Shown piece after piece: positions 37,058-46,092 of a stretch of DNA of 64,000 bases. The DNA lies in the NCBI GenBank assembly GCA_021792615.1, contig JAJYUJ010000005.1, positions 23,116-87,115 on the forward strand, read 5' to 3'. Position numbers and translations under genes: made by a program. This DNA is from a bacterium. Its GTDB lineage: Bacteria; JAMCPX01. The notes under the pieces are model-generated. The model saw only the letters and a list, made by a program, of their open reading frames with translations, made no database searches and had not been told where the DNA came from. The stretch's first letter is position 1. Each line of letters starts with the position of its first letter.

Positions 37058-37699
37058 GTGAATTCGAATATGCTCGTAAAACCCGAACTCCCGTCAGGCA
37101 TATACGGCATTACCTCGCGTGATTTTGGAACATCCCACGAGCAATCTGCTCTCTATCTGCTGCAGGCAGGGGTAAAGATCATCCAATACCGTGAAAAGGA
37201 CGCACAAACACGGACAATGTTCGATGAGGCAATGAAGATCAAACTATTGTGCAAACAATACAATGCCCTGTTTATAGTCAATGACAGAATAGATATCGCG
37301 CTTGCCGTTGATGCAGACGGCGTTCATGTCGGGCAGGATGATATGCCTGCCGAGATCGCCAGGAAGTACCTCGGCGATAAGATCGTAGGGGTATCGGTCA
37401 GGAATGAAGAAGAGGTAAGGACCGCACAAGCCCGGGGAGCTGATTACTTCGGTGCAGGCGCTGTTTACCCGACATCGACAAAGCAGGACAGCACCTGTAT
37501 CGGTTTAGCCATGTTTGCAAAGATAGCAAAAATGGCAAAGGTCCCTGTTTATGCTATCGGCGGCATTACCATGAATAACCTCGGGGAATTAAAGCGATAT
37601 AACATCCGCGGGGCAGCTGTGATTTCAGCCATCCTGAATACCCCTGCCCCGGAACATACTGCCCGGGAATTCATCCGCATCTGGGAATCAAAAGACTGA
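37058..37699 (+). CDS. thiE: Thiamine-phosphate synthase
   Basis: 213 residues from GTG 37058, or 209 from ATG 37070; neither has a strong SD. It joins HMP-PP and thiazole phosphate. Motifs of the TIM-barrel family: IYGITSRDF, KIIQYREKDAQTR, LFIVNDRIDIALAVDADGVHVGQDDMP, GVSVRNEEEV, YFGAGAVYPTSTKQD and VYAIGGITMNNL. It probably works with thiM just upstream; the gap between them is a repeat. Confidence 0.95.
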   Translation: MNSNMLVKPELPSGIYGITSRDFGTSHEQSALYLLQAGVKIIQYREKDAQTRTMFDEAMKIKLLCKQYNALFIVNDRIDIALAVDADGVHVGQDDMPAEIARKYLGDKIVGVSVRNEEEVRTAQARGADYFGAGAVYPTSTKQDSTCIGLAMFAKIAKMAKVPVYAIGGITMNNLGELKRYNIRGAAVISAILNTPAPEHTAREFIRIWESKD

Positions 37700-37781
37700 C
37701 CAAAACATTTCACGCCGGTTGCTTTTTTTTGCACAATCTTTTATAGAGCAACATGAATACAAAGAAGAGAAGGAGACTGAC

Positions 37782-38951
37782 ATGCCGTTCAAATATGCAC
37801 AAAGACTCGGGATGCTGCCGAAATACTTATTTGCCGAACTCGACAGGATTAAATCCGAACAGATTGCCGCAGGAAAGGACATCATAGACCTCGGAGTCGG
37901 TGACCCCGATCTGCCGACATCCGTTGAGGTGGTCGAAGCCCTGCAATCCGCAGCTCAGGACCCGGCAAACCATATTTATCCCTCTTATTCGGGCATGGAC
38001 AGGTTCAGGGAGGTTGCAGCACAATGGTTTTATGAACGATTCGGCGTCAAGCTCGATTACAAAAAACATGTCCTCTCGCTCATAGGATCAAAGGAAGGTA
38101 TTGCGCATTTCCCTCTGGCATTCGTCAACCCGGGGGATGTCGTACTCTACACAGAGCCCGGTTATCCGGTGTATTTTGCTTCGACCATCTTTGCAGGTGG
38201 AACAGCGTATGCCCTGCCCCTGACGCGGGAGAACGACTTTATACCGTCACTTGAGGACATTCCGGAGCAGATCCTGCAAAAAGCAAAGATGCTGTTTATC
38301 AATTATCCGAACAACCCGACATCCGCAACTGCCGGGGAAGCCTTCTTCAAAAAGGTCATTGCCTTTGCGAAGAAACACCATATCATCATAGCCCATGATG
38401 CGGCATACTCAGAGATCTACTTCGGGGAGAAAACGCATTCCATACTCGAATATCCCGGTGCAATGGATGTTGCCATAGAGTTCCATTCCCTGTCGAAAAC
38501 ATTCAGCATGACAGGATGGAGGATCGGGTTTGCCTGCGGCAACGAGGAGTTGATAGCAGGTATCGGCAAGATAAAGACGAACATAGATTCCGGTGTGTTC
38601 CAGGCAGTTCAGTGGGCCGGAATCAAAGCATTGACCCTTGGAGATGCGCTCACTGAGCCGCTGAGAAAGATATACAAAAAACGCGTACACATGGTTACTT
38701 CTGCGCTGTCCGCTGCAGGGCTTGATCCGTTCAACGGAAACTCCACGTTCTATATCTGGACGAAACTGCCCAACAATATCGATTCGATGTCCTTTACGAT
38801 GAAGCTGATCCAACAGGCAGGCATCGTGGTTTCACCGGGCATAGGGTTCGGCAAGTCCGGCGAAGGTTATTTCAGGATCTCTGTGACCAATAAAGATGAG
38901 CTTATCCAACAGGCATGCGAAAAAATAACGAAGGTATTGACTAAAGGTTGA
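37782..38951 (+). CDS. dapL: LL-diaminopimelate aminotransferase
   Basis: 389 residues from the ATG at 37782, which has GAAGGAG 7 nt upstream; 21 in-frame residues before it are discarded. A class I PLP aminotransferase: YLFAELDRIKSEQIAAGKDIIDLGVGDPDLPT, NYPNNPTSAT, AHDAAYSEIYF and PLP Lys in HSLSKTFSMTGWRIGFACGN. DapL converts tetrahydrodipicolinate straight to LL-DAP, a shortcut found in chlamydiae, cyanobacteria, desulfobacteria and others. It would supply DAP for MurE. The closest alternative is another aspartate/alanine-type aminotransferase. Confidence 0.88.
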   Translation: MPFKYAQRLGMLPKYLFAELDRIKSEQIAAGKDIIDLGVGDPDLPTSVEVVEALQSAAQDPANHIYPSYSGMDRFREVAAQWFYERFGVKLDYKKHVLSLIGSKEGIAHFPLAFVNPGDVVLYTEPGYPVYFASTIFAGGTAYALPLTRENDFIPSLEDIPEQILQKAKMLFINYPNNPTSATAGEAFFKKVIAFAKKHHIIIAHDAAYSEIYFGEKTHSILEYPGAMDVAIEFHSLSKTFSMTGWRIGFACGNEELIAGIGKIKTNIDSGVFQAVQWAGIKALTLGDALTEPLRKIYKKRVHMVTSALSAAGLDPFNGNSTFYIWTKLPNNIDSMSFTMKLIQQAGIVVSPGIGFGKSGEGYFRISVTNKDELIQQACEKITKVLTKG

Positions 38952-39061
38952 CCAGGACATGCAAGAGGGAAGCCAGCTCATCCATGATAAGAAAGAGTTG
39001 TTCGTGTCTGCCCGCAAAACACATTCGAGGAATACCTTTATGTGTATGATTTTATTCGTGG

Positions 39062-39436
39062 CTAATGGATATGATTATGTCCGTGGTTATGTTCCAACTC
39101 ATGCATGTTCCGGCCGCCTTGCAGTTCGCCGGTAATGAATTTCTCAATGGTATGTTTGATATCTCCACTTACCCCTACAATCGTTTGAATACCGAACCCG
39201 GAAAAAAAGTCCACTGCCCTCGGTCCCATACCACCGGCAATTATATAGTTTGCACCTTTTTGGTGTAAGAACTGTGGTATTTCGCCAGGCTGATGGTCTT
39301 CCAGCCCTGGATTATCTATTACCTCTTTTTTGCCAATCTTACCGTCTTCAATGTCCACAAGGGTATACGATTGACATCTTCCGAAATGGGGCGATACAAA
39401 ATCACCGTCCGTTGCTATTGCAACTCTTATCTGCAT
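39062..39436 (-). CDS. NifX/NifB-domain (dinitrogenase iron-molybdenum cofactor family) protein
   Basis: 124 residues from the ATG at 39436 with AAGGAGG upstream; a 13-residue extension is unlikely. The fold signature is VAIATDGDFVSPHFGRCQSYTLVDIEDG, then QFLHQKGANYIIAGGMGPRAVDFFSGFGIQTIVG. A His-rich tail of about 12 residues (HELEHNHGHNHIH) may bind metal. Such stand-alone domains are common in anaerobes near Fe-S or Mrp/NBP35 genes and need not mean nitrogen fixation. It stands alone here. Confidence 0.88.
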   Translation of the reverse strand: MQIRVAIATDGDFVSPHFGRCQSYTLVDIEDGKIGKKEVIDNPGLEDHQPGEIPQFLHQKGANYIIAGGMGPRAVDFFSGFGIQTIVGVSGDIKHTIEKFITGELQGGRNMHELEHNHGHNHIH

Positions 39437-39511
39437 ATTTTCCTCCTTAAATTTAATGCCGTCAGAAACCCGCATTTTATTCTCATGGGGCGAACGAACA
39501 ATCTTTTTTAG

Positions 39512-39540
39512 AAAATAAGCATATGTTCATAACTTGTCAA
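39512..39540 (-). promoter_or_regulatory. Promoter of the NifX-like gene
   Basis: Minus-strand TTGACA (39535-39540), 17-nt spacer, TATTTT (39512-39517), about 75 bp before the start at 39436. Confidence 0.5.
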
Positions 39541-39604
39541 GGCTTTCGGAATTTTATGATTATGAACCAAGCGCGGCAGAAACATGCCGTTCAATCTGAA
39601 GACC

Positions 39605-41179
39605 CTAAAGATAATTTTTATAGTCTATCCATGAAAAGACGTTGTCTTTTGACTCGAGTTCGTCCAGCAGCCTGTGTTCTATCCGGTTGTTCTGTATCTG
39701 CTCATAGAGTTTCGTAAACCTCGCTATGTGAGATATAAAACGCCTTTTGGCGTATGCAACCATAGTGCCGGAATTCATGATAAACGGCCAGTCGCTTGAC
39801 TGAGCAAGCAGCAACTCCCGCAATGCCTGGTTTATTGCCCTGTGCAGTTTGAGGGATACGCCCGATATCTGCATGAGTTCATTCATTCTGTCCTGAGCAA
39901 TGTGCAGGTGCCGGTATATCCAATCGTTTGTCCCGTTCAGCCATACCTCATGGTATCCTTTATCGCCCCAGCTTGACTGGGAAGGCTGCGCAATCTGGTT
40001 CTCAGGGTACTCCTTGAGATACATGGCCGGGGTTATTGATTTTACAGGTCCGTTAATCTCGTGCAGTTTTCTGAAAACCTGTTCAAGAAAATCCGGCCCT
40101 TCAAACCACCAATGACCGAACAACTCCGCATCATACGTTGCTATAATAAGCGGCTTTCTGTCCATATTGTCTGCAAGGTATTCGATATGTTTTCCCCGGT
40201 TAAATACAAAGTTGCCCGCATGTGTTATTATCTTATCCGCTGCCCGTTGAGGAACGTACGGCTGTTTTTGATCCGTTTTCCCTGTGATCCGGTAATACTT
40301 GATGCCGAGGTTCGAACGTGAACCGTCGCTGTGCAAGTAAGGCTTTACATACTCGAAATCGAGGTCATAGCCGACATCCCGGTAAAATTCCCGGTAATCG
40401 TAGTCCCCGGGATAGCCTTCTTTTGCACTCCAGACCTGTTTTGCAGACTGAATGTCCCTGCCAAAAAAGTTTACACCTGCCTCAGAGCAAAGAGGTGCAT
40501 AAACGCCGTACCGCGGTCTGACGGATGCGTTCAATATTCCGTGTGCATCAAGAAAGGTATAGTGTATGCCATGGTGATTCAATATTTTATCAAGTCCTTC
40601 TATGTACGCATTCTCAGGGAGCCATATACCTTTAGGTTGTGTTCCCAGATGGCGGATATAGGTTTCAACTCCGACATGCACCTGCGCATCCTGCCATTTT
40701 TCATCTACGATAAGAGGGAGGTATGCGTGCGTCGCTGCGGACGTTACGATCTCCACCGGTCCGGCCTCCATAAATTCCCTGAAACCCAGTATGATATTTC
40801 CATGGTACTTGTTTTCGAACATATCCCTAAAATGGACAAACCGGCTGTGGTACATCTTCGCAAGAGGATTTATAGCCGGATCATTTGCTGTGCGCACTAT
40901 TTCTTTTTCGCTTAACTCTATGAGGTTCGAGAGGTACCGCCTGTACCGTTTCATCAAAAGGTCATCACCGAGCATTTCAAGCAGCGTCGGGGTAAGGCTG
41001 AGTGTTATGTGAAAATCGATGTTATCTCTTGTTAAACGGTCAAACACATCAAGCAGGGGAATATAGGTTTCTGTTATGGCTTCGTACAGCCAGTCCTCTT
41101 CGAGAAAATCATTGTATTCAGGGTGCCGGACGTACGGAAGGTGAGAGTGCAGGACGATTGCAAGGTATCCGGCGGTCAT
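39605..41179 (-). CDS. GH57 1,4-alpha-glucan branching enzyme
   Basis: 524 residues. A GH57 catalytic barrel: HSHLPYVRHP (11-20), the nucleophile Glu189 in GIWLPENAY and acid Asp350 in TYDAELFGHWWFEG. This matches the E183/D354 layout of characterised thermophile GH57 branching enzymes. A C-terminal helical domain holds SSWGDKGYHEVWLNGTNDW. It makes alpha-1,6 branches in glycogen. It overlaps the DUF4912 gene by 4 bp. No other glycogen gene lies in the window. Confidence 0.9.
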   Translation of the reverse strand: MTAGYLAIVLHSHLPYVRHPEYNDFLEEDWLYEAITETYIPLLDVFDRLTRDNIDFHITLSLTPTLLEMLGDDLLMKRYRRYLSNLIELSEKEIVRTANDPAINPLAKMYHSRFVHFRDMFENKYHGNIILGFREFMEAGPVEIVTSAATHAYLPLIVDEKWQDAQVHVGVETYIRHLGTQPKGIWLPENAYIEGLDKILNHHGIHYTFLDAHGILNASVRPRYGVYAPLCSEAGVNFFGRDIQSAKQVWSAKEGYPGDYDYREFYRDVGYDLDFEYVKPYLHSDGSRSNLGIKYYRITGKTDQKQPYVPQRAADKIITHAGNFVFNRGKHIEYLADNMDRKPLIIATYDAELFGHWWFEGPDFLEQVFRKLHEINGPVKSITPAMYLKEYPENQIAQPSQSSWGDKGYHEVWLNGTNDWIYRHLHIAQDRMNELMQISGVSLKLHRAINQALRELLLAQSSDWPFIMNSGTMVAYAKRRFISHIARFTKLYEQIQNNRIEHRLLDELESKDNVFSWIDYKNYL

Positions 41180-41850
41180 CGCTTTCTTGATGTTATATTT
41201 TCCCTGACATAAGGGGCTGCCTTTTCGTACGCTGCGTACGAGTCCATAAATGAATTTGTTTGCCGATCCATAGGGCTTTTACCCGAACCGGTATAATCTA
41301 TATCAGACGGCCATGCACGCGGCATTCTTACCGTATTAGACACGGCAATGACACGGAATTCGCCTCCGGGTTTGATATAGCCAAGTTCGCTTCTCACGGT
41401 ATCCGCCGGATCCGGTAAATTAATATACCAATTACTGGAATTACCTACATTGATGCTTGCGTACAAATGATTGTTCTGCCGGTAAACCCGGAGTATCAAT
41501 GATTTCCCGGCGACGAGTGATCTGTCTACCTCCCAGTAAACAAAGATCCACCACGGATCCCGCGGCAAGAGCATAAGCTTTGATATGCCGGTATACACAG
41601 GCAGGACCTCTTCATACGCCGGCTCAACAACCCGTTGCTTCAGAGCAACATGAGGCTTTGGATGCAGTATCGCTGTTCGCTGCTGTTTTTTGCCCTTTAA
41701 TGTTGCGGATATGGCACGAGATCGCGCAGAAAGTACAATGGCTTTGATGAGCTGCGGCTTCGTCATGGTACGCTTCAGGCTTACCTTAAGCTGCTTTGCA
41801 AGTTTTCTTAACTCGATTATAGTCAGTACTTTGAGGTCCTTGCTCTTCAT
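41176..41850 (-). CDS. DUF4912 protein with Rho-N-like (SAP-like) helical domain
   Basis: 224 residues. The first 45 form a Rho N-terminal-like helix bundle (LKVLTIIELRKLAKQLKVSL). A basic linker follows, then a DUF4912 beta-sandwich from about 87 (LPRDPWWIFVYWEVDRSL to GSELGYIKPGGEFRVIAVSNTVRMPR), resembling carbohydrate-binding modules. A TATAAT (41852-41857) sits one base before the ATG. The gene is coupled to the GH57 enzyme by a 4-bp overlap; the pair is recurrent in bacteria. I infer it targets the enzyme to polyglucan or to another partner; there is no direct evidence. Confidence 0.8.
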   Translation of the reverse strand: MKSKDLKVLTIIELRKLAKQLKVSLKRTMTKPQLIKAIVLSARSRAISATLKGKKQQRTAILHPKPHVALKQRVVEPAYEEVLPVYTGISKLMLLPRDPWWIFVYWEVDRSLVAGKSLILRVYRQNNHLYASINVGNSSNWYINLPDPADTVRSELGYIKPGGEFRVIAVSNTVRMPRAWPSDIDYTGSGKSPMDRQTNSFMDSYAAYEKAAPYVRENITSRKR

Positions 41851-42006
41851 AATTATACCATAATACCTTTACCCTTTTTGTCAATCAGACACACGAAAAC
41901 TGTGCCCTGTACGTGCATTCCGTAACCAGCCCATCTACACCTCCTTGTTGCATTTTCCGGGTTAATGAGCCGGGTTTTTAAAGGAGTAAATGGTAACCCC
42001 TGAAAT

Positions 42007-42037
42007 AAAAAAAAGGCAGGGTAATTTCCCTGCCTTT
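42007..42037 (-). terminator. Strong intrinsic terminator of the RRM-gene transcript
   Basis: Ten-base-pair stem AAAGGCAGGG / CCCTGCCTTT with 6-nt loop, followed on the minus strand by eight T residues. It lies about 280 nt beyond the RRM stop, implying a long 3' UTR or a separate small RNA in between. The interval 42041-42320 has no convincing gene. Confidence 0.8.
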
Positions 42038-42320
42038 AGGTTTACCTTCACAATTCAACAAGCTATAACTAACGTCTGAGAAACGTTACGTTCTCTGTTC
42101 GAAAGTGAAGGTTGTCTTATAACAAAGATAATGCTCATTGTAAGCACTTTCAAGTTAAGTCTAACCTCTTATTCCCGTCATATATGGCGGGACTTTCTAC
42201 TGAGATAAAGATTTAACCTTTCGTTCAGACAATACGCTTATCGGTATCGCTACAACAACAGATCTCTTATGTCTTACTGGCGGGGTGAATCTCCCGCCTA
42301 TACTGATCTTAAACGAATTA

Positions 42321-42623
42321 TTATCTGTATCCGCCGCCGTTTCCTCCGTATCCGCCTTTTCTGGGGCCGTCTCTCTTTTCCATGGGCTTCGCTTCATTTA
42401 CTTTGATGCTCCTGCCCTTGAAGTCATTGCCATTCAGTTGTTCAATGGCCTTTTTTGCCTCTTCATCGTTTGTCATTTCAACGAATCCAAAACCTTTTGA
42501 CCGATCCGAATACTTATCCTTAATTACGGTAGCACTCTGAACCGCGCCAATCTTCCCGAACAATCCCTTGAGATCGTCTTCCGTGGTGTCAAACGTCAAG
42601 TTGCCTACATACAGTTTCAACAT
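42321..42623 (-). CDS. RRM-domain RNA-binding protein
   Basis: 100 residues, a single RNA recognition motif with RNP2 LYVGNL (4-9) and RNP1 KGFGFVEM (43-50), then a basic glycine-rich tail of about 20 residues (GGYGGNGGGYR). This architecture matches the small cold-inducible RNA-binding proteins of cyanobacteria and other bacteria. AAAGGAG lies 8 nt before the ATG. A promoter candidate is at 42681-42709, and a terminator far downstream at 42007. Confidence 0.95.
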   Translation of the reverse strand: MLKLYVGNLTFDTTEDDLKGLFGKIGAVQSATVIKDKYSDRSKGFGFVEMTNDEEAKKAIEQLNGNDFKGRSIKVNEAKPMEKRDGPRKGGYGGNGGGYR

Positions 42624-42680
42624 TTTTCTTCTCCTTTGTTTTAGTATGGATCATTTTTTGATAAAAGTAACTAATTTTTT

Positions 42681-42709
42681 TATACACCGGCAACAGGGAA
42701 CGAAGTCAA
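42681..42709 (-). promoter_or_regulatory. Candidate promoter of the RRM gene
   Basis: Minus-strand TTGACT (42704-42709), 17-nt spacer, TGTATA (42681-42686), giving a leader of about 50 nt. Confidence 0.4.
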
Positions 42710-42749
42710 GACTTTATTTTCAGCATGATTTTCTGTTCACCTGCCATGG

Positions 42750-44381
42750 TTACGGCTGAGCCTGGACACGCTTTTGTTTTTCAAATGCCTTTATAAACGC
42801 CCCTACAAACTGCGGATCGAACTGTGTTCCGGAGAATCTTTTCAATTCTGCAATGGCAACCTCAGACGTCAGTCCCTTCCGGTACGGCCTGTCGGTCGTC
42901 ATGGCATCATAGGTGTCCGCTATAGCTATTATTCTGGCGATCCTCGGGAGGCCATCACCGGAAAGTCCGTCGGGGTAGCCTTCCCCGTTGTACCATTCAT
43001 GATGATGAAGTATACCAGGGATAATATTTTTTATCTGCGGGATCTTGCCGAGTATGTCGGCTCCGATGGAAGGATGTGCCTTCATTTTTTCAAACTCTGT
43101 CTCATCAAGCTTTGCAGGCTTCCGCAGCACACTGTCGTCGATACCAATCTTCCCGACATCGTGAAGAAGCGCGCCCATCTTTAATCTGTCTTTCTCTTCT
43201 GCCTCAAGATGTATTTCATCAGCAATCATAAGCGAGTATTTCACTACCCGCTTTGTGTGCCCCCCTGTATAGGGGTCTCTTTTTTCAATCGCTTCTGCAA
43301 GGGATTCTACAACCTCGACAAATGTTCTTTTTAGTTCCTCATGCAGTGACGCATTCTCGAGAGCTATAGCCACTTGGTCAGACAGGGATGTCAGAAGTTT
43401 AAGATCTTGTTTTGTGAATAGCCCCTCTTTCTTGTTTAAAGCCTGCATGACACCGACGACCTCGCCGCTGGACATCACCGGCACGCACAGTATGTTTTTC
43501 GTCACAAAACCGGTCTTTTCGTCAGCCTTCTTATAAAACCGTTCATCCTGCGCAGTATCATTTACAATGACGGGCTGTTTTTGCTGGGCAACCCAGCCCG
43601 CTATGCCCTGCCCGAATTTAAGGCGTATTTCCTTGAGGGTCTTTTCGCTGTCACCGAGCGCTACCTCGAAAAATAATTCCCTTTTCTCCTTATCGACCAG
43701 CAGGAGGGAACCGACTTCGGCTTTGACCAATGAGATAATCGCTTTCATAGCGCCCCGGACGACAGCCCTTGTATCAAGATTGGAGTTGAGCATCTTCGAC
43801 AGCTCATACAGCTTTGCCTGCATATCGATAAACTTCTTTTGTTCCGACTCATCGATAAGGTGTTTCATAAAAACAGCAATATGCCGCGATAGTCCGGACA
43901 ATGTGCGCATATCCTGCCTGTTGAACATACCGTTTTTTTTATTCAGTACCTCAACGACACCGATAATGCGATCCCCGTATTTTATGGGACAAGCGAGAAT
44001 GTCGCTCGTTGAAAAGCTTTTGTTCGAGCTGACTTCTCCCATCCATGCCGGATCTTTTGAAGCATCTTTGGTAAGATAGTTTTTGCCGGTGATCGCCACC
44101 TTACCGACAATGCCTTTGCCCTTTTCAAGCTTTTTCCCCAGAAGGTTTTCGTCCCCGCCTTTTACGGCGATGAAAATCGGGGACCCATCCTCGCTGTCGA
44201 TGATAAACAAGCTGCCTGCCTTACATGTCAGTTCTTTTATGATGAGACGCAGGAGCTCGCTGTAAATCCTGTCGATAATAGCGGCACCGGTGCTCTGTTG
44301 GGGGAGCAGTTCATAGATATCAAGCAGCTCTTTCAAAAAGTTGCGTTCCTGTGTGCTGGTTTTGATTGCTTGAGCAGACAC
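42750..44381 (-). CDS. GAF-GAF-HD-GYP cyclic-di-nucleotide phosphodiesterase
   Basis: 543 residues, cytoplasmic. Two GAF sensor domains (about 30-175 and 205-345) precede an HD-GYP domain from about 360. The latter has HTKRVV (375-380), HD at 407-408 in LLHDVGKIG, HH at 460-461 and an intact GYP at 468-470, so it should hydrolyse c-di-GMP or a related dinucleotide with a metal pair. It lies 8 bp after the cyclic-nucleotide-binding protein gene. The GAF ligand is unknown. Confidence 0.92.
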   Translation of the reverse strand: MSAQAIKTSTQERNFLKELLDIYELLPQQSTGAAIIDRIYSELLRLIIKELTCKAGSLFIIDSEDGSPIFIAVKGGDENLLGKKLEKGKGIVGKVAITGKNYLTKDASKDPAWMGEVSSNKSFSTSDILACPIKYGDRIIGVVEVLNKKNGMFNRQDMRTLSGLSRHIAVFMKHLIDESEQKKFIDMQAKLYELSKMLNSNLDTRAVVRGAMKAIISLVKAEVGSLLLVDKEKRELFFEVALGDSEKTLKEIRLKFGQGIAGWVAQQKQPVIVNDTAQDERFYKKADEKTGFVTKNILCVPVMSSGEVVGVMQALNKKEGLFTKQDLKLLTSLSDQVAIALENASLHEELKRTFVEVVESLAEAIEKRDPYTGGHTKRVVKYSLMIADEIHLEAEEKDRLKMGALLHDVGKIGIDDSVLRKPAKLDETEFEKMKAHPSIGADILGKIPQIKNIIPGILHHHEWYNGEGYPDGLSGDGLPRIARIIAIADTYDAMTTDRPYRKGLTSEVAIAELKRFSGTQFDPQFVGAFIKAFEKQKRVQAQP

Positions 44382-44389
44382 ACTCTCTC

Positions 44390-45550
44390 CTATTTTACCT
44401 TCTCGAACAAATGTTTTATCGTGTCCTCTGCCCGTTCATTCACTATTTTTAAAACCATAGATTTCACGGAATCATACTTTTTTACGATATCCTGGAAATC
44501 TTCTTTTTTCAGTTTCATCAGCCTGCTCTGATTGAGTGTCTTTACGGTTGCAGTTCTTTCTTTTCCCGTAATGAGAGCGACCTCGCCGAATATATCGCCT
44601 TCGCCGAGTTGGGCGAGTATGACATTGTTGCCGTTTTGATCCACCGTACTTACCTGAAGTGCACCATCTTTGACCACATACATCGCATCTCCCCGTTCTC
44701 CTTCTTTTACGATGACTTTGCCGGCATCGACGACCATAAGACTAAACCTGTTTACAATTTCTGCTCTTTCGTTATAGTTTAAATCGCTGAAGACAGGCGT
44801 CAAGGCAATGATATTGTCCAGGACCCGCTTCTTGTAGAAATCAACCAGCACTTTTGAAACATTTGGATGCCTCTGCGCGACATCCTCCATGTCCTGTTTT
44901 TTAAATTCGTAAACCTCAACCATGCTTGTAGCGGCAATGGTTGCCTGCCTCTTCCCTCCCGTAAAGAAGCCGAATTCGCCGAAAAAATCCCCGTCCGAGA
45001 GCGTATCGAGCAGGACGTCTTTACCGTCTTTGTCTCTTTTATACACACTGACAATACCGGATATGATGAAATAAATGGAATCACCCTTGCTGCCTTCTTT
45101 TACTATGACCGTCTGGTCCTCAAATGTTAAGTCCTTCGCAATCTTGAGTATATCTTTCAATTCTGGTTCTTCAATCTCCGAAAAGATTGGAATCTTTTTT
45201 GTAATATCCCTGACTGGTTTATTACCCTCTTTGGACAACTTTTTGAGCAGATTATTTTTTTCCTCCGCAGCTTCTTTATTGGTAGAATCAAAAGAAAGGA
45301 TTCTCTCAATCGAAGAAAGGGCCGATTGCATATCATTCTGACGTATAAATTTTTTGTATGCCATCATGAAGTTCTTTACAGCCTTTTTTTCTTCATTGAT
45401 GTTTGCATAACATTCCCCCAGAGAGTTCCAGATCCAGGGATCGTTGGTCTCTATGACGGAAAGCTTTTCGAGCTCCTCGATGGCTTTTTCATAACTACCG
45501 TCCATAAGATAGTGTTCCGTATCTTTTCTTATCTTGTTTTTATCCAGCAT
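44390..45550 (-). CDS. TPR-like protein with two cyclic-nucleotide-binding domains
   Basis: 386 residues. The N-terminal 100 residues are helical and TPR-like (YEKAIEELEKL...WNSLGECYANINEEKKAV). Two cNMP-binding domains follow at about 120-235 and 252-365. Each has the phosphate cassette (FGEFGFFTGGKRQAT and FGEVALITGKERTAT) with the Arg that contacts the cyclic phosphate. No DNA-binding or enzymatic domain is visible, so it is probably a cNMP-responsive adaptor. It is in an operon with the downstream HD-GYP gene (8-bp gap) and diverges from a PilZ gene. No adenylate cyclase gene is in the window. Confidence 0.9.
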   Translation of the reverse strand: MLDKNKIRKDTEHYLMDGSYEKAIEELEKLSVIETNDPWIWNSLGECYANINEEKKAVKNFMMAYKKFIRQNDMQSALSSIERILSFDSTNKEAAEEKNNLLKKLSKEGNKPVRDITKKIPIFSEIEEPELKDILKIAKDLTFEDQTVIVKEGSKGDSIYFIISGIVSVYKRDKDGKDVLLDTLSDGDFFGEFGFFTGGKRQATIAATSMVEVYEFKKQDMEDVAQRHPNVSKVLVDFYKKRVLDNIIALTPVFSDLNYNERAEIVNRFSLMVVDAGKVIVKEGERGDAMYVVKDGALQVSTVDQNGNNVILAQLGEGDIFGEVALITGKERTATVKTLNQSRLMKLKKEDFQDIVKKYDSVKSMVLKIVNERAEDTIKHLFEKVK

Positions 45551-45695
45551 ATTCGCGGTTTCCCTTACCGATCATAAAACCCAAATACAACGTAACCTGA
45601 AAAATTGCAACAGCTATGCGTACGGTGCAATAGTATTGAAACATAAAAAATATCACTTGCGGATGTCATTGGTATGGGGTATACAAGCATGCAAG

Positions 45696-46058
45696 ATGCA
45701 TACCTATAATGAACATAGGAAAAGCAAGCGGGTAAAAACCAGGCTGAGGGTAAATTGCAAGAGTGACGGTATTTTCTTTTCTGACTTTACAAGGGATGTT
45801 GGTCTTGGGGGAATGGGGGTAGAAACAGCGACATTGATCAGAGAGGGAACTGTTGTGGAATTATTTCTTCATCTTCCAAACGAAAAAGATCCACTTATCC
45901 TGAGTGGAAAGGTTGTCTGGTCAAAATCCACAGATGCTCCGGAGAAAACCACGTCCAATGTTGTTATAGGCATACAGTTTGAGAACATGAAACCCGAACA
46001 TAACAATAAACTTCATAATTTTATCGAAAATCATACCATCGACAGTTCATTGTCATGA
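45696..46058 (+). CDS. PilZ-domain protein
   Basis: 120 residues from the ATG at 45696; another ATG at 45663 adds 11 residues and neither has a clear SD. The N-terminal EHRKSKRVKTR resembles the RxxxR switch of PilZ, and DFTRDVGLGGMGVE is the D/NxSxxG motif in slightly altered form (DVGLGG). A beta barrel follows. It should bind c-di-GMP, though the changed Ser makes that less certain. It is divergent from the cNMP-binding/HD-GYP operon. Confidence 0.85.
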   Translation: MHTYNEHRKSKRVKTRLRVNCKSDGIFFSDFTRDVGLGGMGVETATLIREGTVVELFLHLPNEKDPLILSGKVVWSKSTDAPEKTTSNVVIGIQFENMKPEHNNKLHNFIENHTIDSSLS

Positions 46059-46092
46059 ACTGCGGATTATTTCCCGGCAAAACGTAAAAATA

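Noticed and set aside
39062-39436. Nitrogen-fixation role for the NifX-like protein
   Set aside because: No nif genes nearby; single-domain members of this family are widespread in non-fixing anaerobes.
41852-41884. TATAAT and TTGACA before the DUF4912 gene
   Set aside because: The 21-bp spacer is too long, and TATAAT is one base from the ATG, so I do not call a promoter.
42197-42397. 66-codon minus frame past the RRM gene
   Set aside because: Starts out of frame inside the RRM gene, has no SD and no recognisable product.
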